From Pandoraea faecigallinarum (lineage in GTDB: Bacteria; Pseudomonadota; Gammaproteobacteria; Burkholderiales; Burkholderiaceae): 64,000 nt of DNA. The notes under the pieces are model-generated. The model ran no database searches. It saw only the letters and a program-made list of their open reading frames with translations, and had not been told where the DNA came from. This document shows, one piece after another, positions 36,765 through 45,700 of the stretch. Position 1 is the stretch's first letter, and every line of letters starts with the position of its first letter. The position numbers and the translations under genes are program-made. The stretch spans positions 620,001 through 684,000 of the forward strand of contig NZ_CP011807.3 in assembly GCF_001029105.3 (NCBI RefSeq). Reading direction: 5' to 3'.

Positions 36765-36797
36765 GCGCGGAGCCCGCTCAATGAGGCTCACACCCCA

Positions 36798-37442
36798 TCA
36801 CGCAAGGGGCGGGCGCGTCATTGCAATCCACGCTTGCACCGCCGGATGCAGGAACTGCCGGCGTGCGTACTCCGCGAGTGCGGGCGGCACGACATCGTCG
36901 TTGTACACCAGGCGATTGAGCATGACCGCGAGGTCGACGTCGGCAATGCACCACTTGTCGAAGAGCGACATGCGGCCGTCGGGCAGCAGGCTCTGCGCGA
37001 TGGCGATCAGTTTGCTCGCGGCGGCGTAACCGGCATCGGTCAACGGTTTGTCGCTCGGACGGTAGAAAATCACCTGCGTCGACCGGTCTTCACGCAGGGC
37101 GCCCAGATCGCTGCGCAGCCATGCCTGGACTTGCCGGGCACGGGCGCGCTCGCGCACGCCGGCCGGATACACGGGAACGTCGGGCGAAATCGCTTCCAGA
37201 TATTCGTCGATGGCCGACGACTCGGACAAGGTGAAATCGCCGTGCACAAGGGTCGGCACCCGGCGTGTAATCGACATGTCGGCGAAGCCGCTTTCGTGAT
37301 GCGCGCCCTGATCGAGATCGACGGTGCGCAGATCGAACGGAATACCTTTCTCGCGCAGCGTGACGAAAACCGACAGGGCGTAAGGGCTGGTGAACTGTGC
37401 GTCGACGTAGAGCGTGAACGATGCGGGGACAGCGGCTGACAC
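36798..37442 (-). CDS. glutathione S-transferase (YfcF-like)
   Basis: 214 residues. The N-terminal thioredoxin-like domain reads LYVDAQFTSPYALSVFVTLREKG, with the glutathione-binding RRVPTLVHGDFTLSESSAIDEYL. The all-helical C-terminal domain follows. It resembles YfcF, which has glutathione transferase and peroxidase activity and protects against oxidative stress. It is divergent from a LysR gene, which may control it. Confidence 0.85.
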   Translation of the reverse strand: MSAAVPASFTLYVDAQFTSPYALSVFVTLREKGIPFDLRTVDLDQGAHHESGFADMSITRRVPTLVHGDFTLSESSAIDEYLEAISPDVPVYPAGVRERARARQVQAWLRSDLGALREDRSTQVIFYRPSDKPLTDAGYAAASKLIAIAQSLLPDGRMSLFDKWCIADVDLAVMLNRLVYNDDVVPPALAEYARRQFLHPAVQAWIAMTRPPLA

Positions 37443-37613
37443 GGTGGACTCCTGTAGAGAAAACGCGAAAGGCGATACGCTTCGCGCACGCCTATCTTGC
37501 CGTACTCGCGCGGTGATAAGCTACTGCACAAATCGAAGGCGAGCCGTGAGTCATGCTCACAGCTTGCCGTCGCTGCGTCCACCGTCATCCGTCCCTGATT
37601 TCTCCCGCGTCCC

Positions 37614-38522
37614 ATGACCTCCGAGCTCCGTGCCCGTCCGCCGCTGGCGAATCTCGAAACCGTTTGCCTGGTAGCGCGTCACGGCTCGTTCACGGCGGCC
37701 GCCGACGCCAGCGGTCTCACACACGGCGCGATCAGCCGCCGGATCGCCGCCGTCGAAAACTGGCTGGGTTGTGCGCTCTTCGAGCGCCACGCCCGGGGCG
37801 TGAGTCTGACGTGCGACGGGCAGCGGTTCCTGGGACGCATCGAACATGCGTTCGATGTGATCGATGCGGCGGCCGATCAGTGGCATCAGTCGCGCAAAGT
37901 GCCGGCCGTGCGGCTGAGCGTTGTGCCGTCGTTTGCCAAACTGTGGTTGCTGACACGGTTGCCATCGCTTGAAGCCGGTGAGCCGCACATCGACATTCAG
38001 GTCACGACAGAACATCGCAATGCCGACGTCGGTGCGGGCGAAGTCGACATTGCGCTGCGCTACGGGCGCGGCGGATGGGCCAGTGTCGATGCCGAGCCGT
38101 TGATGAGCGAGACGCTGTACCCCGTCGCATCGCCTGCCGTGGCGAGGCGCCTGAAAGGCGCGAGCGCGTCGGAGATGCTCGCCATGCCGTTGCTGCACGA
38201 TTCCGACCTGACCGGCTGGCGCGCGTGGTGCGGCGCGCAGGGCGTGTCGCTGCGCCCGCGTGCGCGCGATCGTCGCTTCGAAGACTACACGGTCGTGCTC
38301 GCTGCCGCCGAAGCCGGGCTGGGCATCGCGCTTGCCCGTGCGCCGCTGGCGCATCACTGGATCGCACGCAGCGGTCTCGTGCGCTTGTCCGACTTCGAGG
38401 TCGCATGCCCGTTGCAGTATCACGTCGTGACGGCCAAGCGCGAGAAGCGTCCCGAGGTGCTCGAAGTGATCGCGCGTCTGCATGCCCGCGCCCGCGAGGA
38501 TGCGCAAGGCGCGCGCACGTGA
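37614..38522 (+). CDS. LysR-family regulator (GcvA-like)
   Basis: 302 residues. The helix-turn-helix region reads LANLETVCLVARHGSFTAAA and GLTHGAISRRIAAVENWLG. The ligand domain starts VRLSVVPSFAKLWLLTRLPSLE, a mark of the GcvA-like branch. It is divergent from the YfcF-like transferase, its likely target. A second LysR gene follows in the same direction after about 105 bases. Confidence 0.88.
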   Translation: MTSELRARPPLANLETVCLVARHGSFTAAADASGLTHGAISRRIAAVENWLGCALFERHARGVSLTCDGQRFLGRIEHAFDVIDAAADQWHQSRKVPAVRLSVVPSFAKLWLLTRLPSLEAGEPHIDIQVTTEHRNADVGAGEVDIALRYGRGGWASVDAEPLMSETLYPVASPAVARRLKGASASEMLAMPLLHDSDLTGWRAWCGAQGVSLRPRARDRRFEDYTVVLAAAEAGLGIALARAPLAHHWIARSGLVRLSDFEVACPLQYHVVTAKREKRPEVLEVIARLHARAREDAQGART

Positions 38523-38628
38523 ATACCACGAGCGCGACGGTATACATGGGCGGGGTTTCCCGCACTGCCCGCGCGGCGGCGCGTTGCCTAAAATGCGGGA
38601 CGCTTTTGGCAGAACTGCACGGCTGGGG

Positions 38629-39549
38629 ATGAACTTACGCTCGCTCGATCTGAATCTGTTGCTCGTGTTCGAGTCGCTGCTGCGCACGCGCAGCACGACG
38701 ATCACGGCCGAGGAACTGAACCTCACGCAGTCGGCGGTGAGCAATGCGCTCAAGCGGCTGCGACTGGCGTTCGGAGATCCGCTGTTCGTCAAGACGCCGC
38801 AGGGCATGCTCCCGACCGACCTCGCCAGCTCGCTGGCGGGACCCGTCACCGAAGGCCTCGGACTGATCCGCGGCGCCATCGAAGCGCCGCAGGACTTCGT
38901 TCCCGCCAGGGCGCAGCGCACTTTCCGTCTGTATCTGAGCGATATCGGCCAGCTGATCTTCATGCCGAAGCTCATGGCCACGCTCGCGGTGGAGGCACCC
39001 GGCGTGCGCATCGTCACCGTCGACACCACGCCGCGCGAAGCGCAGAACGCCATGGCGATGGGCGACATCGATCTCACGCTCGGACTGTTCACGCGCTTCT
39101 CGGCGGGTTTTCATCAGCAGCGCCTGTTCCGCGAGCATTACGTCGCGCTCGTGCGTGAGGGTCATCCCACGATCCACGGCGAACTGACGGTCGAGAGTTT
39201 CCTCAACGCCGCGCATGCCGTCTATCGCCCGACGGCCGGACACCACGACGTTTTCGAGACGGCCGTCGAGCAGTGGTTCGCCCGCTCGGGCCATCAGCGC
39301 CACGTTGCGTTGCGCATGGCGCATTCGATGGGACTCTCCGCGCTCATCGCCGCGAGCGATCTGGTGGTGTGCGTGCCCACGCGCCTGGGCCGCGCTCTCA
39401 AGGTCAACGCCGGACTGCAAACATACGCGCTCCCGTTCGACGGTCCTGAGTTCGACATCTCGCAACTCTGGCACGAACGTTTTCACACCGACGCCGGCCA
39501 TCGCTGGCTGCGCAACACGATCTTCCGCCTGTTCCACGGCGAAGACTGA
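38629..39549 (+). CDS. LysR-family regulator (NodD/NahR-like)
   Basis: 306 residues from the ATG at 38629. The N-terminus MNLRSLDLNLLLVFESLLRTRSTT, with LTQSAVSNALKRLRLAFGDPLFV, is typical of the NodD/NahR/LinR branch. That branch often senses aromatic compounds. The ligand domain ends LPFDGPEFDISQLWHERFHTDAGHRWLR, another family mark. It precedes the dioxygenase-transporter operon starting at 39844 and is the likely activator. The ribosome-binding site is weak (GGGG directly before the ATG). Confidence 0.88.
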   Translation: MNLRSLDLNLLLVFESLLRTRSTTITAEELNLTQSAVSNALKRLRLAFGDPLFVKTPQGMLPTDLASSLAGPVTEGLGLIRGAIEAPQDFVPARAQRTFRLYLSDIGQLIFMPKLMATLAVEAPGVRIVTVDTTPREAQNAMAMGDIDLTLGLFTRFSAGFHQQRLFREHYVALVREGHPTIHGELTVESFLNAAHAVYRPTAGHHDVFETAVEQWFARSGHQRHVALRMAHSMGLSALIAASDLVVCVPTRLGRALKVNAGLQTYALPFDGPEFDISQLWHERFHTDAGHRWLRNTIFRLFHGED

Positions 39550-39728
39550 GCCGCTTCGCCGGCTTGCCGCCCTCTCCGGCGCCCACGTCCGCCCGCCTGA
39601 TGCGAGTGACGCACTGCCCGGCGCCATGCTGCATGCCTGATTCACGCCGTAAATACCGCGCATTTACGTAATTTGTTGGCGTCATGTGGCGCGCGTCCTT
39701 ATCGTATCTCTCACGACACCGACGTCGT

Positions 39729-39784
39729 CGGGCTTAAGTCATGGAGCTTAAGTCACGGAGCTGAAGTCATCGGGCTGAAGTCAT
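39729..39784. repeat. four tandem 14-bp repeats in a promoter region
   Basis: Four head-to-tail copies, at 39729-39742, 39743-39756, 39757-39770 and 39771-39784. The unit is [CG]G[GA]GCT[TG]AAGTCA[TC], identical at 10 of 14 positions. Each copy contains the core AAGTCA. The array is bounded on both sides by CCGACGTCG (39719-39727 and 39789-39797). It lies 60 bases before the dioxygenase start, where a regulator array would sit. Confidence 0.8.
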
Positions 39785-39843
39785 CGATCCGACGTCGCCG
39801 GACAACCGTCCGGAACACGAACAATATCCGCAGGAGACAAGCG

Positions 39844-40707
39844 GTGATCAATCTGCACGACATTCGTTACGTGCGGCTGGGCACGTGCGACCTCGAAGGT
39901 GCCACGCGTTATGCGCGCACCATTCTCGGGTTGCAGGAGGTGCGTCGCGAAGCCGGGCACGTATTCCTTCGCAGCGACAGCCGCGATCATTCGGTGTGCT
40001 ACTTCGAAGGTGATCCGGCCGACCACACGGTGGCGTTCGACGTCGCCAGCGAAGCTCATTTCGATGCCGCCGCGGCTCAGCTCGACGCCATGCGCATCGA
40101 GTTTCGCCGCGGCACGCGCGACGAGGCCGACCTGCGTCGCGTGGGCGATTTCCTCACGTTTCGCGATCCCACGGGCAACCGGATCGAACTGGTGTTGCGT
40201 GCGGCGCAGACGGGACGCGGCTATCACGGCGAGCGCGATGCGGGCATCGATTCGTTTAGTCATGTGGGCCTGTGCACCACCGATGCACGTCGCGACGAAG
40301 CGTTCTGGACGAGCGTGTGCAACGCACGTGTGTCAGACCGCATCGGAGACGCACCGCTGCTGCGCATCGACGAAGTGCATCACAAGATCGCGCTGTTCCC
40401 GGCCAGGCGAGCGGGCATCCAGCACGTGAATTTTCAGGTGAACGGCATCGACGACCTGATGCGCTCGTGGTACTTCCTGCGCGAGCAGGGCGTGCCGATT
40501 CGCTTCGGCCCGGGGCGTCACCCGACGTCGCACGCGATGTTCCTGTACTTCGCCGGGCCGGACGGCATGGTCTACGAGTATTCGACGGGCGTGCGCACCA
40601 TTGCGCCGGAAGACGAGGCGACCTATGTGCCGCGTCAGTTCCCGTTCGATCCGACCGGGTTCTGCATGTGGGGCGCCAAGCCCGAGATTCCCGAGTTTTC
40701 GTCCTGA
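39844..40707 (+). CDS. type I extradiol dioxygenase (two VOC domains)
   Basis: 287 residues from GTG 39844, with AGGAG eight bases upstream. Two VOC modules are visible: residues ~5-120 and ~135-270. The second holds an iron triad in the expected order: His in DSFSHVGLCT, His in GIQHVNFQV, and Glu in GMVYEYSTGV. This matches 2,3-dihydroxybiphenyl/catechol 2,3-dioxygenase-type ring-cleaving enzymes. It is the first gene of a unit with an aldolase-fold protein, an aromatic-acid transporter and a porin. The aromatic substrate is unknown. Confidence 0.85.
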   Translation: MINLHDIRYVRLGTCDLEGATRYARTILGLQEVRREAGHVFLRSDSRDHSVCYFEGDPADHTVAFDVASEAHFDAAAAQLDAMRIEFRRGTRDEADLRRVGDFLTFRDPTGNRIELVLRAAQTGRGYHGERDAGIDSFSHVGLCTTDARRDEAFWTSVCNARVSDRIGDAPLLRIDEVHHKIALFPARRAGIQHVNFQVNGIDDLMRSWYFLREQGVPIRFGPGRHPTSHAMFLYFAGPDGMVYEYSTGVRTIAPEDEATYVPRQFPFDPTGFCMWGAKPEIPEFSS

Positions 40708-40726
40708 CCTGTCCGGCGGTATATCC

Positions 40727-41449
40727 ATGAATCGAACCACGCTCGACGCTGCCGGCATTCCGACCTTCGCCGGCATCGACGACCTTGACCGTGCCGTGCG
40801 TGTCGCTGCCCGCACGCTCGCTCGCGCCGGGTTGGCGCACGCCTACGGGCATTGCAGCGCACGCATCGACGCCGGGCACTTCGTCGTCTGCGCGGCGCGT
40901 CCGATGGGACTGATCGGTGTCGGCGAGAGGGGTACCGTCGTGCCGATCGACGCACCGCTGCCCGACGGCGTGCTGGGCGAAGTTCGCCTGCATCAGCACA
41001 TTTACCGCGCGCGTCCCGCGATTGGCGCCGTGGCGCGCACCATGCCGCCCCGGACGATGTCGCTCTCGACGCTGCGCCGTACGCCGCGCGCACTGCACGG
41101 CCCGGGAACCTACTTCGCTCCGGGCGTGCCGCTGTGGGACGACCCGCAACTGATCCGCTCCGACGAGCAGGCCGCTGCGGTCATCGACACGATGGGCACG
41201 AACGCCGCTGTCGTGATGCGGGGCAACGGTGCGGTCGTCGCCGCCGATACGCTCGAAGCGATGGTCGCCCTCACGTGGTACCTCGAAGATGCTGCACGTG
41301 TGGACCTCGACGTGCTCGCACTCGAAGCCACCATGCCCGCCGCCGTGCTCGACCCCGCCGAATGTGCGGCGCGCGCCACGCGTTCGGGCCGGATCATCGA
41401 ACGCATGTGGGAGTACCTGTCGGCAGGCGATCCCGAAGTGCACACATGA
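40727..41449 (+). CDS. class II aldolase/adducin-fold protein with altered metal site
   Basis: 240 residues from the ATG at 40727. The fold is recognised from AHAYGHCSARIDAGHFVV and GEVRLHQHIYRARPAIGAVA. The zinc-binding histidines of the family appear to be replaced. The usual HxH after the IYRARP block reads RTM (VARTMPPRTM), and the distal His reads Asn (VMRGNGAVV). The acidic residue before RLHQH is kept. The protein may use other ligands, work without metal or have lost aldolase activity. It lies 19 bases after the dioxygenase gene and probably handles a product of that ring cleavage. Confidence 0.82.
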   Translation: MNRTTLDAAGIPTFAGIDDLDRAVRVAARTLARAGLAHAYGHCSARIDAGHFVVCAARPMGLIGVGERGTVVPIDAPLPDGVLGEVRLHQHIYRARPAIGAVARTMPPRTMSLSTLRRTPRALHGPGTYFAPGVPLWDDPQLIRSDEQAAAVIDTMGTNAAVVMRGNGAVVAADTLEAMVALTWYLEDAARVDLDVLALEATMPAAVLDPAECAARATRSGRIIERMWEYLSAGDPEVHT

Positions 41450-41590
41450 CATCAGCGTTTTCGATGTAACCGCCCCCGGCGCGCCCGGCGCGCACTCAAC
41501 CGGCAGCGGAGTCGTTACAGAGCGTCGCATCCAAGACAGACGCCACGACCCGCCGCTCAGTCTGCGGTCGTGACCGCACAGGAGACAGAC

Positions 41591-42931
41591 ATGGAAATAT
41601 CCGCCTTGATGAACCGCAGGGGCATTACGCCGTTTCAATGGCGTGTGATCGCCCTATGCTTTCTGATCGTCACACTGGACGGTTTCGACACCGCCGCCAT
41701 CGGTTATCTCGCCCCGGCAATTCGCAGCGAATGGGCGATGGCGACGACGAGCCTCGGCACGGTGTTCGGCGCCGGACTTGGCGGCCTGATGCTCGGCTGC
41801 TTCATCTTCGGCCCGCTTGCCGACCGCATTGGTCGCAAGCGCGTGCTGATTCTCTCGGTGGTCCTGTTCGCGCTCGGCAGTATCGCGTCGGCGTACGTGC
41901 ATAGCCCGACGGAGCTGGCCGTATTGCGCTTCATCACGGGCATCGGCCTCGGTGGCGCCATGCCCAACGCCATCACGCTCAGTTCGGAATACTGCGCCGA
42001 GCGCATGCGCTCGTTACTCGTGACGGCAACCTTCTGCGGTTTCACCCTGGGTTTCGCCGTTGGCGGCGAGATCGTTGCGCAGACGCTGCCGCACATCGGC
42101 TGGCGCGGCGTGCTGATCGCCGGTGGCGTGGTGCCGCTGCTGGTGGTGCCGGTCCTCATGCGCTGGCTGCCGGAGTCCATGCGCTATCTGGCGGCGCGAG
42201 GCGACCGTGGCGAGCAACTGCTGGCAATCGCGCGTCACATCGACCCGGCGCTCACACGTATCGACCCTGAAGCGGCGCCCGCGGGCGCGGCCAGCTCGGC
42301 GGTCGGCGGATTGTTCACGCGTCGCTACTTCGTGGGTACGCTGCTGCTCTGGGCGACGTACTTCTGCACGCTGTGCGCGTTCTATCTGCTGACGAGCTGG
42401 TTGCCGCTGATCGTCAAGGATTCGGGCTACACGCTCGCGGAAGCAGCGCGCATCGGCGCGATGCTGCCGCTCGGCGGCACGGTCGGCGCGGTGATGATCG
42501 GTTTCGCGATGGACCGCACGAGCCCGTACCGCGTGCTGGCCGCGTCTTATGTGATGGCGGGCATTGCGCTGTGCATTCTCGGGTCGGTCACGCATCAGGC
42601 GGGCTGGCTGATGGTCGTCGTCTTCCTCGCGGGCTTCGGTGTGGCGGGGTCGCAAACCGGTGCCAATGCCCTGACGGCCGCCTATTACCCGACCGCCTCG
42701 CGAGCCACTGGCGTGGCGTGGGCGCTCGGTGTGGGGCGTCTCGGTTCCATCCTGGGGTCGAGCCTCGGCGGTGTGCTCATCGCCACGGCGTCGAGCACCG
42801 CCCAGGCCTTCCAGATCGTGGCGGTCCCCGCATTTCTCGCAGCGGGTCTCATGCTGGTAATGCGCCGTCGCGTGGGGCGCAACGGTTCGCTCGACACGTC
42901 GGCGGCCAATCCGGCGCCCGGCACCGTCTGA
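41591..42931 (+). CDS. MFS transporter, aromatic acid:H+ symporter (AAHS) family
   Basis: 446 residues with 12 spans, from the ATG at 41591 with AGGAG upstream. The family mark in span 1 is LDGFDTAAIGYLAPAI; the first Asp is needed for transport in PcaK and BenK. Motif A reads GPLADRIGRKRVL. These proteins import benzoates, hydroxybenzoates and related acids. Its place between ring-cleavage genes and a porin suggests that it brings in the pathway substrate. Confidence 0.9.
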   Translation: MEISALMNRRGITPFQWRVIALCFLIVTLDGFDTAAIGYLAPAIRSEWAMATTSLGTVFGAGLGGLMLGCFIFGPLADRIGRKRVLILSVVLFALGSIASAYVHSPTELAVLRFITGIGLGGAMPNAITLSSEYCAERMRSLLVTATFCGFTLGFAVGGEIVAQTLPHIGWRGVLIAGGVVPLLVVPVLMRWLPESMRYLAARGDRGEQLLAIARHIDPALTRIDPEAAPAGAASSAVGGLFTRRYFVGTLLLWATYFCTLCAFYLLTSWLPLIVKDSGYTLAEAARIGAMLPLGGTVGAVMIGFAMDRTSPYRVLAASYVMAGIALCILGSVTHQAGWLMVVVFLAGFGVAGSQTGANALTAAYYPTASRATGVAWALGVGRLGSILGSSLGGVLIATASSTAQAFQIVAVPAFLAAGLMLVMRRRVGRNGSLDTSAANPAPGTV

Positions 42932-43068
42932 CAGAAACTCAAGGGCCAACGTCGCGCGTTGGCCCATGACGTACCCGCCGCAGCGCGCGTCCCCCGACGC
43001 CTCTGCAGCGGCGCTGCAAACTGACCGGCACAGGTCAGGCCACCACACGTATCCATGGAGACATCACC

Positions 43069-44211
43069 GTGACCCACAAGGGACTGCCGGCGCTCGCGCT
43101 GGCTGCCGGCCTCGCAATGGCCGCCACTTCCGCCTCGGCCCAGAGCGTGACGCTCTACGGCATTCTCGATACCGGCATCGAATACGTCTCGCATGCCGGC
43201 GCCAACAACAGTTCGCTGGTGCGCATGCCCGCCAACACGGGTTCGCTGCCCTCACGCTGGGGGGTGCGTGCAGACGAGGATCTGGGCGGCGGTCTGCGCG
43301 CGTTGTTCATGCTCGAGAACGGCTTCAACGTGCGCGCGGGCGATCTGAATCAGGGCGGACGGCTGTTCGGGCGTCAGGCGTGGGTCGGACTCTCGAATCA
43401 ATACGGCACGCTGTCCATCGGCCGTCAGTACTCGATGACGTTCTGGGCGTTGGCGGACGCGGATATCCTCGGCCCGGATCTTTACGGCAGCGGCTCGCTC
43501 GACAGCTACATTCCCAATGCGCGCAGCGACAACACGATCGCCTACAAGGGCGTGTTTCAGGGCTTGAGCATCGGTGCCACTTACTCGTTCGGACGCGACA
43601 GCGGCGGAACCGGCAATTCGCCGGGGCAGGGCACTTGCGCCGGCCAGACGCCGGGCCAGATGACGGCATGCCGTCAGATCTCCGCGATGCTGAAATACGA
43701 CACGGCGTGGTTCGGCGTGGCCGGTGCGTGGGACGAGCAGCGCGGCGGTGCCGGCGCGGCGGCGAACTTTTTCAACGGTGCGGCGGCGGTGCCGCTCACG
43801 AGTTCGTCGGACAAGGACACGCGCTGGCAGTTGAACGGCTATGTGAAGGGCGGCAACTGGAAGGCGGGCGCGGGCTGGCTGGGCCGCCGAGTGCAGACGG
43901 CGGCCGCCGCGGTGGCGGACGTCAATTCCGACATGTTCTACATCGGCGCGCTGTATCAGTTCACTCCGGCATTTGCCGTGGACGGCGAGGTCTTTCGCAT
44001 GCTCAATGCGCGCCAGAATGCGCGTGCGACGATGGCGACGTTGCGCGGCACGTACTTCCTGTCGAAGCGCACGGCGGTGTACACGCAACTCGCCTGGCTG
44101 GGCAACAGCGAGCAGGCGGCCTATTCCGTCAGTTCCGGCGGCGCGGGCGGCTCCCCGACTCCGGGGACCAGCCAGTTGGGGGTGAACGTGGGCATGCGTC
44201 ACACGTTCTGA
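43069..44211 (+). CDS. gram-negative porin (Burkholderia type)
   Basis: 380 residues from GTG 43069, with GGAG upstream. A signal peptide (LPALALAAGLAMAATSAS, then AQS) is followed by the typical start SVTLYGILDTGIEYVSHAG of OmpC-like 16-strand porins in Burkholderiales. The loop motif SRWGVRADEDLGGGLRALFMLE and the final NVGMRHTF, ending in Phe, are also diagnostic. It forms a trimeric outer-membrane channel. It closes the operon and is followed by a strong terminator. Confidence 0.93.
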   Translation: MTHKGLPALALAAGLAMAATSASAQSVTLYGILDTGIEYVSHAGANNSSLVRMPANTGSLPSRWGVRADEDLGGGLRALFMLENGFNVRAGDLNQGGRLFGRQAWVGLSNQYGTLSIGRQYSMTFWALADADILGPDLYGSGSLDSYIPNARSDNTIAYKGVFQGLSIGATYSFGRDSGGTGNSPGQGTCAGQTPGQMTACRQISAMLKYDTAWFGVAGAWDEQRGGAGAAANFFNGAAAVPLTSSSDKDTRWQLNGYVKGGNWKAGAGWLGRRVQTAAAAVADVNSDMFYIGALYQFTPAFAVDGEVFRMLNARQNARATMATLRGTYFLSKRTAVYTQLAWLGNSEQAAYSVSSGGAGGSPTPGTSQLGVNVGMRHTF

Positions 44212-44252
44212 GGCCGCACATTCCGGCAACTTGAGGTAACGCCGGCATGAAT

Positions 44253-44285
44253 ACGGCGCACCGTGATGGCGGTGCGCCGTTTGCC
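44253..44285 (+). terminator. terminator after the porin gene
   Basis: ACGGCGCACCG (44253-44263) and CGGTGCGCCGT (44270-44280) are perfect 11-base arms around TGATGG, followed by a short T-run (TTTGCC). It lies about 40 bases after the porin stop. Confidence 0.75.
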
Positions 44286-44305
44286 GCCGCCGGCGTGCGC
44301 GCCGC

Positions 44306-45355
44306 TTACAGCAGGCCGGCCTCGGCGAGTTGCGCGCGACGCGGGTCGCCCTGACGCGAGAGCATCCAGCCCGGATACTCGCTCGGCAATGCGCTGGCCG
44401 CGTTGATCGCCGAAAGCTCGCGCTCGCCTAGCGTGACGCGCGTGGCGGCGATGTTGTCATCGAGCTGATCGGCCCGCTTGGCGCCGATGATGACTGTCGA
44501 GACGACCGGCTGGGCGAGCAGCCAGGCCAGCGCGATCTGTGCGACCGACACCCCCTTTTCGGCGGCGATGCCGCGCATGACGTCGATCACGTCGTAGGCG
44601 CGCTCCACATTGACTGGCGGGAAGTCGAAGCTCTGGCGGCGTGCGCCGTCTTCGGACTGGCCGTCGCGTGTGTACTTGCCTGAGAGCAGACCGCCGGCGA
44701 GCGGACTCCATACCATCAGGCCGATATTTTCGCTGCGCAGCATCGGCACGATTTCGCGTTCCAGATCGCGTCCCGCAACGGTGTAGTACGCCTGAAGCGA
44801 GGCGAAGCTCGCCAGATTCAGACGCGCCGAAATGCCCAGGGCCTTGGCGATTTGCCACGCGGCCCAGTTCGAAACCCCGACGTAGCGCACGTGTCCCTGA
44901 CGCACCAGCGTGTCGAGCGCGCCGAGCGTTTCTTCGATGGGGGTGGCCGGATCGAAGCCGTGGACCTGATACAGATCGATGTGATCGAGTTGCAGGCGTT
45001 TGAGGCTGGCCTTGATGCCGTCCATGATGTGATAGCGGGACAGACCGCGCGAGTTGCCGGTTTGGGCGCCGGTCACGCCGAAGACCTTCGTGGCGACGAC
45101 CACGCTGTCGCGCGGCACCTTGAGGTTGCGCAACGCCTAACCGGTGAGGCTCTCCGACTGGCCTTCCGAATAGACGTCTGCCGTGTCGATGAAGTTGATT
45201 CCCGCGTCGAGTGCGCGGCCCACGAGGGCGTCGACATCGTTCTGCTGCAGTTGCCCGATCTTGCTCCACATATCGCCTTGTCCGCCGAAGGTCATCGTGC
45301 CGAGGCACAGTTCCGAGACGAAGAGGCCGGTGTTGCCGAGTTTCCGTTGTCGCAT
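44306..45355 (-). pseudogene. aldo/keto reductase interrupted by an in-frame TAG
   Basis: The complete frame spans 350 codons from the ATG at 45355 (GGAG upstream) and has the usual aldo/keto reductase length. It begins MRQRKLGNTGLFVSELCLGTM. The catalytic set is intact: Asp and Tyr in FIDTADVYSEG, Lys in VVVATKVFG, His in LYQVHGFD. A TAG at 45137-45139 cuts it after QSESLTG, and the sequence resumes in the same frame as ALRNLKVPRDS. Relatives usually have Arg, Gln or Glu at that point, so a single C-to-T change from CAG is the simplest cause. It is divergent from an AraC gene, which often regulates such reductases. A sequence error is possible. Confidence 0.85.
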
Positions 45356-45477
45356 GGTATCGCTCCATTGAATTTGCCGCCCGTCGCAGGCCGCCGCCGT
45401 GGGGATGACGGCATGCACGGGATGGGAGGCATTATGCGCGCCGGGCTATCGGGCAAGCAGTACCCGTTCCTGCGCAT

Positions 45478-45576
45478 TTCCTGCCTGATCCTGCAACCGG
45501 ACGATCCGTGCCGTTCGTCAAGGGTGCGCCCGGTCGATTCTTGCCGGATTCTCCGGAATTCCTGCCTGTTCTTGCC
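45478..45576. repeat. TTCYTGCC direct repeats, likely AraC-type sites
   Basis: TTCCTGCC or TTCTTGCC occurs at 45478, 45538, 45559 and 45569. The copies at 45478-45494 and 45559-45575 extend to 17 bases with two mismatches and are 81 bases apart. Spaced direct repeats are typical of AraC-family binding sites. The region lies between the reductase and its presumed regulator. Confidence 0.55.
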
Positions 45577-45606
45577 CATCCTCTGCCGGAGGATCGGGCA
45601 ATTTTT
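45573..45606 (+). terminator. terminator-like hairpin in the araC leader
   Basis: TGCCC-ATCCTC (45573-45583) pairs with GAGGAT-C-GGGCA (45589-45600) with one bulged base, followed by ATTTTT. It points toward the AraC gene, 95 bases before its start, where no gene ends on this strand. It could be an attenuator. Confidence 0.5.
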
Positions 45607-45700
45607 CCTGACAGGCGTATCCTGTGACCGATCGAGGCTGCGCCGTCGCCCCACGGCGCTCATGCGCAGCCGACCGGGTTCGAATTCAGGAGAGACCGTC

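Larger units (their letters stand above)
45356..45700. other. divergent AKR / AraC regulatory region
   Basis: This 345-base region has no gene. It contains several TTCYTGCC-type repeats and a terminator-like hairpin, listed separately, and is richer in short repeats than any other spacer in the window. Confidence 0.5.
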
